Assembly (NCBI GenBank): GCA_036558305.1
Contig: DATBFX010000164.1
Span: 1-32,654 of the forward strand
From: DATBFX01 sp036558305
GTDB lineage: Bacteria; Chloroflexota; Chloroflexia; Thermomicrobiales; UBA6265
DNA length: 32,654 nt
Reading direction: 5' to 3'
Within the stretch, counting starts at the first letter, position 1. Every line of letters begins with the position of its first letter. The notes beneath the pieces were generated by a model. The model worked only from the letters and a program-made list of their open reading frames with translations, did not search any database and was not told the DNA's origin. The translations under genes were made by a program, and so were the position numbers. Below are positions 22,713 through 29,193 of the stretch, one piece after another.

Positions 22713-23642
22713 CTACGTCGCGCCGATGCGCGGGTCGAGCAGCGGATAGAGGAGGTCGACGATCAGGTTCATGATAGAGACGGTGGCGCCGAGGACGAGG
22801 GTGGTGCCGAGGATGACCGGGTAGTCACGGCCGGAGATGGCCTGGACGAAGTAGCGGCCCTCGCCGGGGATCTGGTAGATCGTTTCGACGAAGAAGGCAC
22901 CGGTGGCGATGTCGGCGACGACGATGCCGGCGATCGTGACGACGGGCAGCAGCGCGTTTTTCAGGCAGTGACCGAGGAGGACGAGGCGTTCGGCGATGCC
23001 TTTGGCGCGCGCGGTGCGCACGTAGTCCTGACGGAGCACGTCGAGCATGCTGGACCGGGTGTAACGGGCCAGGACGGCCGTGGGATAGAGTGCCAGGGCG
23101 ATTGCCGGGACGATGACTTTCTTGCTGAATACGCCGTCCCACCCCCCGGTCGGTACCCAGTGCAGCTTACTGGCGAGCAGCAGGACCAAAAGCGAGGTGG
23201 CGACGTAGGCGGGGGTCGAGATGCCGATGATCGAGATCAAGGTCGAGACGTAGTCGAGGAACGTGTTGTGGCGGACCGCGCCGATCACCCCGAGCGGAAG
23301 GCCAACGACGATCGCGATCGCCATCGCGACCGCGGCCAGCTTCAGCGATACCGGGAACGCGGCCCGGATGATATCGGTGACCGTCCGGGACCGCTGCGTA
23401 TACGATGGGCCGAGGTCTCCCTTGAGTGCCTTGCCGAGGAAGTCGACGTATTGCTGCCAGACCGGTTTGTCCAGTCCGTAGGCCTTCTTGAGTTGCTCCT
23501 GGACCGTGGCCGGGATCGGCTTATCCGAATTGTCCCACGGTCCGCCGGGTGTCGAGTGCATCAAGAAAAAGGTGAGCGTGTAGATCGCCAGGAGGGTCGG
23601 GATGAGCATCAAGACCCGGCGGATGACGTAATCCGTGCGCAT
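22713..23642 (-). CDS. Peptide ABC transporter permease, DppB/OppB type
   Basis: 309 residues. The N-terminus YVIRRVLMLIPTLLAIYTLTF is the typical first helix of DppB permeases, followed by an extracytoplasmic PGGPWDN segment, five more membrane segments and the EAA loop DYVRTARAKGIAERLVLLGH. The C-terminus LLYPLLDPRIG is family-typical. ATG 23642 has GGAG seven bases upstream. It is the middle gene of binding protein-DppB-DppC. Both gaps around it contain heptamer hairpins, which could lower permease expression relative to the binding protein. Confidence 0.92.
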   Translation of the reverse strand: MRTDYVIRRVLMLIPTLLAIYTLTFFLMHSTPGGPWDNSDKPIPATVQEQLKKAYGLDKPVWQQYVDFLGKALKGDLGPSYTQRSRTVTDIIRAAFPVSLKLAAVAMAIAIVVGLPLGVIGAVRHNTFLDYVSTLISIIGISTPAYVATSLLVLLLASKLHWVPTGGWDGVFSKKVIVPAIALALYPTAVLARYTRSSMLDVLRQDYVRTARAKGIAERLVLLGHCLKNALLPVVTIAGIVVADIATGAFFVETIYQIPGEGRYFVQAISGRDYPVILGTTLVLGATVSIMNLIVDLLYPLLDPRIGAT

Positions 23643-23655
23643 CGGGAGCTCCGAA

Positions 23656-23755
23656 CTTCGAGCTTCGAGCTTCGAGCTTCAGAGACCGCTCGGGCGCGCC
23701 GATCCCTGTGGGGCGCGCCCGCTCGATGCGGTTGCTCGAAGCTCGAAGCTCGAAG
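23656..23755. repeat. Heptamer hairpin (CTTCGAG type) between binding protein and DppB genes
   Basis: Outer arms 23656-23677 and 23734-23755 are 22-base perfect complements built of TTCGAGC and its inverse GCTCGAA. Nested inside is a second perfect pair, CGGGCGCGCC (23691-23700) and GGCGCGCCCG (23712-23721). The binding-protein stop lies 5 bases beyond the right arm. The element covers nearly all of the gap. Confidence 0.9.
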
Positions 23756-23759
23756 CTAA

Positions 23760-25508
23760 CTACGACTCGACGACCGACATGTACTTGAGCCAGGTGCGGC
23801 CGAGGATGGGGTAGTGGTAGACGCCCTTGATGTTGGGTTTGATGACGTAGATGCGGTTCAAGTGGTAGAGCGAGATGTACGCCGCGTCCTGGTTCAGGAT
23901 CTTTTCCGCCTGCTTGTACTGGGCGATCCGGGCTTCGGGGTCCGGATTCGCGACCGCGGCGCGGACGATCTGGTCGAACTGGTCGTTCTTCCAGTGGGCG
24001 TGGTAGGTCGCGTCGGAGTTGGAATCGAAAAGCTGGTTGTGCCAGTTCGCCGGGTCCCCCCAGTCCGAGCCCCACAGGAGGATGTAGAGGTTGAACTTCG
24101 TGCCGGTTTGCAGCGAGTCCGCCCAGTCGCTGAAGGCTTTTTGCTCCATCGGGTTGAGCGTGACGTCGATGCCGAGGTTCTGCTTCCAGGCATTCTGAAG
24201 GTATTGGCCCGAATTCTTCGAATCGGACTCGGTCGAGATGTAGGTGAATTGCAGGTTCGGGAACCCCTTGCCGTCCGGGAACCCGGCCTCGGCCAGGAGT
24301 TGCTTCGCCTTGGCCACGTCCTCGCCGAGACCGGCGGTGGGATCGTTGCCGGGGATGTCCGGCGGCAGCATGGTCGGCGCCGGGGTGTACAGCCCCTTGA
24401 GGACTCCATTGGCGAGGGTATCGCGGCTGATCGCCATCGAGAGGGCCTGCCGGACCTTGACGTTGTCGGTCGGTGGGTTGGTCGTGTCGCAGATGAGGAA
24501 TTTGGTGCCGGAGCGGGGGAAGATCTGCATCTGGGCGCTGAGGGTCGGGTCGCCCTTGACGCGATCGAGATCTGCCTCGGAGACCTGCGCCTGGTCGAGC
24601 TCGTCGTTCTCAAAGGGGACGAGGGCCTGGGCGACGTTGTCGTCGAAGAGCGTGTAGTTCGCCTTGGTGATCGTCGGTTTGTCGCCGTAGTAGTTGGGGT
24701 TCTGCTCGAGGGTCATCGTCTGGTTGTGTTCCCAGGCGGTCAGGACGTAGGGGCCGTTGCCGACCACCGTGCCGGCCTCGACCCAGGCGTCACCCGCCTT
24801 GTCGATGACGTGCTTGGGGACCGGGTAGAAGGTCCAGGTGGCGGCCAAGAGCGGGAAGTAGGGCGTCGCTGATTCGAGGGTCACGACGAGAGTCTTGTCG
24901 TCGGTTGCCTTGACGCCGAGGTCGGTAAGCTGGGCCTTGCCCTGGTTGATGGCGAGACCGTTCTTGAGCGGGAACATCGCCGTCGTGTATTCGGATTTGG
25001 TGGCGGGGTCGAGGACGCGCTGCCAGCTCCACTCGAAGTCGTGGGCGGTGAGGGGGGTACCGTCGGACCACTTCAGGCCGTCGCGCAGGGTGAAGGTGTA
25101 GACGGTATCGTCGGCGTTGGGTTCCATCTTTTCGGCGAGACCCATCTGGAGGCTGCCGTCGCGCTGGTCGATGTAGACCAGCCCCTCGAACATGTTCTGG
25201 AGTTGCTCCAGGCCCTTGCCGCCACCGGTGATGCCCGGGTCCATGTAGACCGGCTCACCCTCGGGGAGACGGACGACTTGCTCGTCGGCGAGTGGCTGAT
25301 CCTGGAGGGCGGCGTTCATCATCTTGAGCCGGTTCATCGCCGGGGCAGCGGAGCCGCCGACGGCGTTGAGACCGGCGAGGACGGAGGCGCCGGCGCCGAG
25401 GGCGGCGGCCCGTTTCACGAGGTCGCGGCGGGAAACGTTTCGTGTCGCCGCGGCGTGCATCAACTCATCGATCTGTGCATCATGTTCAGAACGATCACGG
25501 TTGGCCAC
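23760..25508 (-). CDS. Peptide ABC transporter substrate-binding protein (family 5), Tat-exported
   Basis: 582 residues from GTG 25508 behind AAGGAGG. A twin-arginine signal (NVSRRDLVKRAAALGAGA, residues 24-41) is followed by a hydrophobic core, as in many Chloroflexota binding proteins. The mature part is a complete SBP_bac_5 fold. It has the EPVYMDPGITGGG start, GLKWSDGTPLTAHDFEWSWQ, the NGPYVLTAWEHNQ family signature and a C-terminal lobe ending YPILGRTWLKYMS. It captures oligopeptides (or a similar ligand) outside the membrane and passes them to the two permeases encoded downstream. An extended -10 promoter lies about 65 bases ahead. Ligand specificity cannot be read. Confidence 0.92.
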   Translation of the reverse strand: MANRDRSEHDAQIDELMHAAATRNVSRRDLVKRAAALGAGASVLAGLNAVGGSAAPAMNRLKMMNAALQDQPLADEQVVRLPEGEPVYMDPGITGGGKGLEQLQNMFEGLVYIDQRDGSLQMGLAEKMEPNADDTVYTFTLRDGLKWSDGTPLTAHDFEWSWQRVLDPATKSEYTTAMFPLKNGLAINQGKAQLTDLGVKATDDKTLVVTLESATPYFPLLAATWTFYPVPKHVIDKAGDAWVEAGTVVGNGPYVLTAWEHNQTMTLEQNPNYYGDKPTITKANYTLFDDNVAQALVPFENDELDQAQVSEADLDRVKGDPTLSAQMQIFPRSGTKFLICDTTNPPTDNVKVRQALSMAISRDTLANGVLKGLYTPAPTMLPPDIPGNDPTAGLGEDVAKAKQLLAEAGFPDGKGFPNLQFTYISTESDSKNSGQYLQNAWKQNLGIDVTLNPMEQKAFSDWADSLQTGTKFNLYILLWGSDWGDPANWHNQLFDSNSDATYHAHWKNDQFDQIVRAAVANPDPEARIAQYKQAEKILNQDAAYISLYHLNRIYVIKPNIKGVYHYPILGRTWLKYMSVVES

Positions 25509-25572
25509 GGGTGCCCTCCTTGTGTCGGTCGATCAGACCGCCTGCCACATTCCGTTGTGGAAATCGGGCGGG

Positions 25573-25581
25573 ATTGTAGCA
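25573..25581 (-). promoter_or_regulatory. Extended -10 promoter of the peptide ABC operon
   Basis: The minus strand reads TGCTACAAT (25581-25573), an extended -10 (TGn plus TACAAT). No good -35 is found at 16-19 bases, which extended -10 promoters can tolerate. Confidence 0.5.
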
Positions 25582-25763
25582 TCGTGCCACCTCCCGCATG
25601 TCGTGCAGGTCGGACAAACTACGGTTCCTGGTCCCGCCACGGGTACTACGCGCGACGATGGGTGAACGGATGGGGTGAGTGGGTGAAACGGGGGCGCAAC
25701 GGTTGGGGGTTGCCGAACGTCGTACAGTTGGGGTGGTCCCGCTCGAGAGCCCCGGGTTGAAAT

Positions 25764-25810
25764 CGCCCAGAGGGCACCCGGCTCAAGCGACGACGCCCAG
25801 AGGGCACCCG
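25764..25810. repeat. 17-base direct repeat, period 30
   Basis: CGCCCAGAGGGCACCCG occurs at 25764-25780 and again at 25794-25810, upstream of the secreted-protein gene. It could be a pair of regulator sites or a small duplication. Confidence 0.7.
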
Positions 25811-25873
25811 CCTCCGGGGCTAGACACGGGACAGCGAAGACTCGCGAACGCCAAACGATCGGGAGGTGAGCCG

Positions 25874-26749
25874 ATGCACCGCCGCGGCCTTAGCGTGTTG
25901 ATGTCGGTTGCGTTCGTTGGGATGGTATCAATGCCGGCGGCGGTAGCCGCGCAGGAGGCGTCGCCGGTGGCGGAGTTGGGGCCGCCGAGTGCGTCGGAGT
26001 GCGTGGTGCAGCCGCGATCGGAAGCGGAGATTGCGGCGCTCAGTGGGACGCCGACCGCGACGGAAAAGGGTAACGAGGCGTCGGCGCCGATGGAGTTGCC
26101 TGAAGGGACTCAGGTGGACGAGGCGACCCAGGCGGCGATCGAGCAGACGCTGCGCGAGGTCGTCGCCTGCGCCAAGGCGGGGGACGTGGCGCGGCTGCTG
26201 GCGCTCTACAGCGACGAGGCGATTCGCCGGTTTGTGCTGGCCAACGAGCCGGTGCCGATCGTGCCGGGGCAGCCGAGCGGGGAGACGGGGACGCGGCCGG
26301 CGACGCCGCCGGCGAATGCCGACGTGACGCCGGTGGTGCAGGAGGCACGAATGCTGCCGGACGGGCGGGTGGCGGCGCTGGTGACGTCGGTTGCCCCAGG
26401 GTCTCGGGCCGAGGTGGTCATCTTCGTGCAAAGCGGGGAGCGCTGGGTGATCGACGAGGTGCATCCGCTGGCGATGCCGGGGGCGACGCCGGTCACGGGG
26501 GCCGACAACCCGATGGTGCAGGCGGTGATGGCGGACGCCGCGAGCCGGCTGGGGGTGCCGGCCGACCAGTTGCAGGTGGTGAGCATCGAATCGTGGGAGT
26601 GGCCGGATACCTCGCTGGGGTGTCCGCAGGAAGGGCAGTTCTACGCCCAGGTAATCACGCCGGGTTACCTGATCGTGGTGACCGGGGCGGGTCAGCGGTT
26701 GGAGTACCACACGGATACCGAGGGGCATTTCGTGGTGTGTCAGACGTAG
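25874..26749 (+). CDS. Secreted protein of unknown function with C-terminal WPDTSLGCP domain
   Basis: 291 residues from ATG 25874, with GGGAGGTGAG as RBS. A Sec signal peptide (MHRRGLSVLMSVAFVGMVSM, cleavage probably after AVAA near 26) is present. Next is a middle domain (about 70-205) resembling SnoaL/NTF2-like folds: it has DEATQAAIEQTLREVVACAK and LLALYSDEAI, then RAEVVIFVQSGERWVIDEVH. The C-terminal part (from about 225) holds WEWPDTSLGCPQEGQFYAQV followed by TPGYLIVV and YHTDTEGHFVVC. I recognise this Cys-containing module as recurrent in secreted Chloroflexota and cyanobacterial proteins, without known function. Two cysteines in the last domain could pair outside the cell. Confidence 0.8.
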   Translation: MHRRGLSVLMSVAFVGMVSMPAAVAAQEASPVAELGPPSASECVVQPRSEAEIAALSGTPTATEKGNEASAPMELPEGTQVDEATQAAIEQTLREVVACAKAGDVARLLALYSDEAIRRFVLANEPVPIVPGQPSGETGTRPATPPANADVTPVVQEARMLPDGRVAALVTSVAPGSRAEVVIFVQSGERWVIDEVHPLAMPGATPVTGADNPMVQAVMADAASRLGVPADQLQVVSIESWEWPDTSLGCPQEGQFYAQVITPGYLIVVTGAGQRLEYHTDTEGHFVVCQT

Positions 26750-26769
26750 GTCGGCGGCCTCCCGGCTTC

Positions 26770-27020
26770 GGCCCCCCCGGCCCCCCCATCCTGGGCTCAA
26801 AGGGGTGGGTCGCGGATGGATGGTGGCAGGGCGAGGGGAACGCGGGGCGAGCGGCGGGGCGGACCCCGGCAGAACGGGGGCGCGCGGCCGCCCCTCCGGC
26901 CGGAGGGGCCCCGTGCGCTCGCCCCGCGACCGCCCTCCGGCCCCGCCGCCACCGCCGCCCCGTCCGCCGCCGTGCCGCTTCGTTCCCGCTACCCACCCCT
27001 TTGAGCCAATCCTGGGGGGA
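26770..27020. repeat. Nested palindromic element between convergent genes
   Basis: Three nested inverted repeats share one centre region. The outer arms are 26794-26810 and 26991-27007 (17 bases, perfect; GGCTCAAAGGGGTGGGT). The middle arms are 26841-26853 and 26916-26928 (13 bases, perfect; CGCGGGGCGAGCG). The inner palindrome is 26890-26909 (20 bases). C-run/ATCCTGGG units flank the outer arms at 26770-26795 and 27008-27017, as in the 4138 repeat. It fills the gap between two converging stop codons and has no open frame of note. Confidence 0.85.
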
Positions 27021-27042
27021 AGGGGAACGATAGGCAGCGCGA

Positions 27043-28116
27043 CTACCCCTCTTCGCGGATTATGCGGATCGCGGCGCGCAGGTAGCCGAGGGCGTAGGCC
27101 ATGCCGGCGTGCCAGGGGGCGGCGCAGGTCATCTGGGGAGTGTGGTCGGGGATGATGACGCCGTCGTAGCCGTTTTTGTGGTAGATGCGGAGGGCTTTGA
27201 CCATGTCGACGTCGCCTTCGTCGAGGAAGACTTCGTGGTATTCGGGAACCCGGCCGCGGACGTTGCGGAAGTGGACGTAGGCGATCGCGCCCTGCTTGCT
27301 GTAGTGGTCGATGGCCTCGTAGATGCCGCCCTCGCCCATTTCGGCGAGGGTGCCCTGGCAGAACTCGAGGGCGTTTGATGGGCTCGGGTAGACGTCGAGG
27401 AGGCGTTGGTAGAGACGGGGTTGGTTGACGAGGCGGGCGTGGCCGCGCAGGGTGGGCAGGGGCGGGTCGTCGGGGTGGGCGGCGAGGCGGACGCCGGCCT
27501 CCTCGGCGACGGGGACGACGGCGCGGAGGAAGTCTTCCAGGCGGTGCCAGAGTTGGTCGGCGGTGGTGGGCGGGGCGGTGCCCGGTGGGGCATCGGGATC
27601 GTAGGTCATGTTCCAGACCTGGCCGTTGGGGATTGGGGTCTCTTTGGGACCGGTGGCGGCGGAGAAGCCGACCGATTCGGCGCCGCCGCGGGCGAAGGGG
27701 CCGACGACGTGACCCCAGACGCCGGCGATGCTGAAGTTGTAGCCGAGGATGGGGATACCGGCTTGGCCGAGGTTGCGGACGATGGTTTTGACGTCTTCGA
27801 GTTGGTGCGCCTTGTTTGGCCCGTCCAGGAGGACATCGTACCAGTGGGACGGATCGAGGTTTTCGATCGCGGCGAGTTGGAGTCCTTCGGCTTCGATGCC
27901 GCGGCGGAGATCGGCCAATTCCTCGACGGTCCAGAGGTTGCCGCGGTTGTCGGAGACACCCCAGCCGGAGCCCTCGCTCTCAGCGGCGGGGATGCGCGGT
28001 CCCTGGCGGAAGTAGTCGACGAGATGGGCGACGATGTGGGTAGCGCCGGCTTGCCGGGCGAAGCGGTAGTTGTCCGGGGTCAGCATGTGGCGGTAGAGAC
28101 CGAGACCGAGTTTCAT
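27043..28116 (-). CDS. uxuA: Mannonate dehydratase
   Basis: 357 residues, about the family length. Mn-binding residues of UxuA are found in order: His214 in LAAHPDDPPLP, Cys253 in LEFCQGT, His282 in YVHFRNVRG and Asp324 in IIPDHTPQ. IENLDPSHW near the middle also fits. It dehydrates D-mannonate to 2-keto-3-deoxygluconate in hexuronate (glucuronate) breakdown. ATG 28116 has GCAGGAGC eight bases ahead, and a short heptamer tract lies just upstream. It points away from the arabinonate-type dehydratase about 1.1 kb away; both feed 2-keto-3-deoxy sugar acids, suggesting a sugar-acid region. Related xylose-isomerase-like TIM-barrel enzymes with the same ligands are possible alternatives. Confidence 0.88.
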   Translation of the reverse strand: MKLGLGLYRHMLTPDNYRFARQAGATHIVAHLVDYFRQGPRIPAAESEGSGWGVSDNRGNLWTVEELADLRRGIEAEGLQLAAIENLDPSHWYDVLLDGPNKAHQLEDVKTIVRNLGQAGIPILGYNFSIAGVWGHVVGPFARGGAESVGFSAATGPKETPIPNGQVWNMTYDPDAPPGTAPPTTADQLWHRLEDFLRAVVPVAEEAGVRLAAHPDDPPLPTLRGHARLVNQPRLYQRLLDVYPSPSNALEFCQGTLAEMGEGGIYEAIDHYSKQGAIAYVHFRNVRGRVPEYHEVFLDEGDVDMVKALRIYHKNGYDGVIIPDHTPQMTCAAPWHAGMAYALGYLRAAIRIIREEG

Positions 28117-28130
28117 GCGATTGCTCCTGC

Positions 28131-28151
28131 GGTCGGTGGTTAGTGGTGAGG
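28131..28151. repeat. Short degenerate heptamer tract upstream of uxuA
   Basis: Three 7-base units, GGTCGGT, GGTTAGT, GGTGAGG, directly ahead of the uxuA RBS (on the other strand). Too short for certainty; listed because it matches the seven-base period of the other loci. Confidence 0.35.
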
Positions 28152-28189
28152 GTACCGCGTTTGAACGCTGCCCGCACGAGCGTTTGCGT

Positions 28190-28756
28190 TCAGTTCGAGA
28201 CGTCGATCCGATCGAGGACCTCGCGCCAGTCTCCGCGTCGTGGGGCGACGCCGAATTCTTCGATGAGCATGCGAACGACCGCCGCGAGGGTGACAGGGCC
28301 GGTGGCGATGTGCCGATCGCCGAGGTCGATTTCTTCGGTGGTCACCGCGTCTGTCCTGGCATTCAGTGGGGCCGAAACGTGGAGGTGAGGATGGTCTGGC
28401 CCGGCGAAGCGCGGACCGGGTTGCCAGTGATGGGTCAGGAGTTCCTTGCCGTCTCGATCGAGGAGAGCGTACTCGTACATCCTGGTTCTGACGTCCCACG
28501 TGCGGCGGTTACGGACTTGCTCGATCTCCACGATCGCGTAAAGGTGCATAACGTGCAGGAAGAGCCCGCGCGGCCCGCCGTGAGGCGCACGGAGCGGGGC
28601 AGGTTCGTTCTGAGGTTCGAAGTAGGCCGCGTACAGATCGCCGACCCGATATTCGTACGGAACGGAAAGGTGGCGATCGGTGACGCAACGGACGATCGCG
28701 CCGAGCGCGTGGGGGTAACGATCTACCGCGATTCTAGGCGAGCGAGCGGCGGGCAA
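28190..28756 (-). CDS. Protein of unknown function (188 aa), paired with the small upstream gene
   Basis: The frame opens after a stop a few codons upstream of TTG 28756, the first possible start, and overlaps the upstream gene by 23 bases. Translation is therefore probably coupled; no own RBS is seen. The product has PYEYRVGDLYAAYF, then YEYALLDRDGKELLTHHWQPG and GPDHPHLHVSAPL, with several histidines (HHW, HPHLH) that could bind metal. It ends EEFGVAPRRGDWREVLDRI. I do not recognise a named family. The two-gene layout (short gene then longer gene, overlapping) resembles a toxin-antitoxin operon, but nothing in the sequence proves it. Confidence 0.7.
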   Translation of the reverse strand: MPAARSPRIAVDRYPHALGAIVRCVTDRHLSVPYEYRVGDLYAAYFEPQNEPAPLRAPHGGPRGLFLHVMHLYAIVEIEQVRNRRTWDVRTRMYEYALLDRDGKELLTHHWQPGPRFAGPDHPHLHVSAPLNARTDAVTTEEIDLGDRHIATGPVTLAAVVRMLIEEFGVAPRRGDWREVLDRIDVSN

Positions 28757-28994
28757 AGGGAATCAGCATCACGAGGCGACCGAGTTTCCGCCCGTCCTTC
28801 GTGTCCGGCACCGGGCCGTAGTCGCCGCGATCCCAGCCGCGGAGAAACGCCTCACCGGAGATGCCCAACAGCGCACGGGCCTCGCGATCGAAGAGCGCGC
28901 GGCCCTCCTCGGCGGTCACGAAGCGAACGCCGGGAATCTCGTCGCGCTCCTCGGCTTCTGCCAGGTCGTGTTGATTCGTTCGTGTTGCAACCAT
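28734..28994 (-). CDS. Small protein (86 aa), possible antitoxin-like partner
   Basis: 86 residues. The core TAEEGRALFDREARALLGIS and GEAFLRGWDRGDYG, then GRKLGRLVMLIPFARR, recalls small proteins common in Chloroflexota and cyanobacteria that sit beside genes for uncharacterised partners. ATG 28994 is preceded by GGATGGGG, a weak RBS; ATG 29006 in frame is an alternative. It overlaps the 188-residue gene by 23 bases and diverges from the dehydratase gene. The helical LLGISGEAFLRGWDRG stretch is plausible for partner or DNA binding, though no classical HTH is evident. Function is not known. Confidence 0.65.
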   Translation of the reverse strand: MVATRTNQHDLAEAEERDEIPGVRFVTAEEGRALFDREARALLGISGEAFLRGWDRGDYGPVPDTKDGRKLGRLVMLIPFARRSLA

Positions 28995-29193
28995 CGCGAA
29001 CCCCATCCACTTACAAGCGTCTCGCCCCGGACCCCGTTGGAATCGGGCGATAGCGCCACCTCCAGTTTGCATCGGGTTGTCGATCCGCGCAAGCGCACCG
29101 CCGCCAGAGGGTGTTGTGCTGATTGTCGGTCGAGTCCACAATCGTGCTCTGGCACTGGGCCGTTCTGACTTAATCGCGAAGGAGGCGCGCGTG

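Larger units (their letters stand above)
25509..25873. other. Divergent intergenic region
   Basis: This 365-base region has no gene. It holds the binding-protein promoter near 25573-25581. A G-rich stretch (25655-25700) carries loosely repeated GGGTGAA. A 17-base direct repeat lies at 25764-25810. No clear promoter for the rightward secreted-protein gene was found. Confidence 0.6.
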
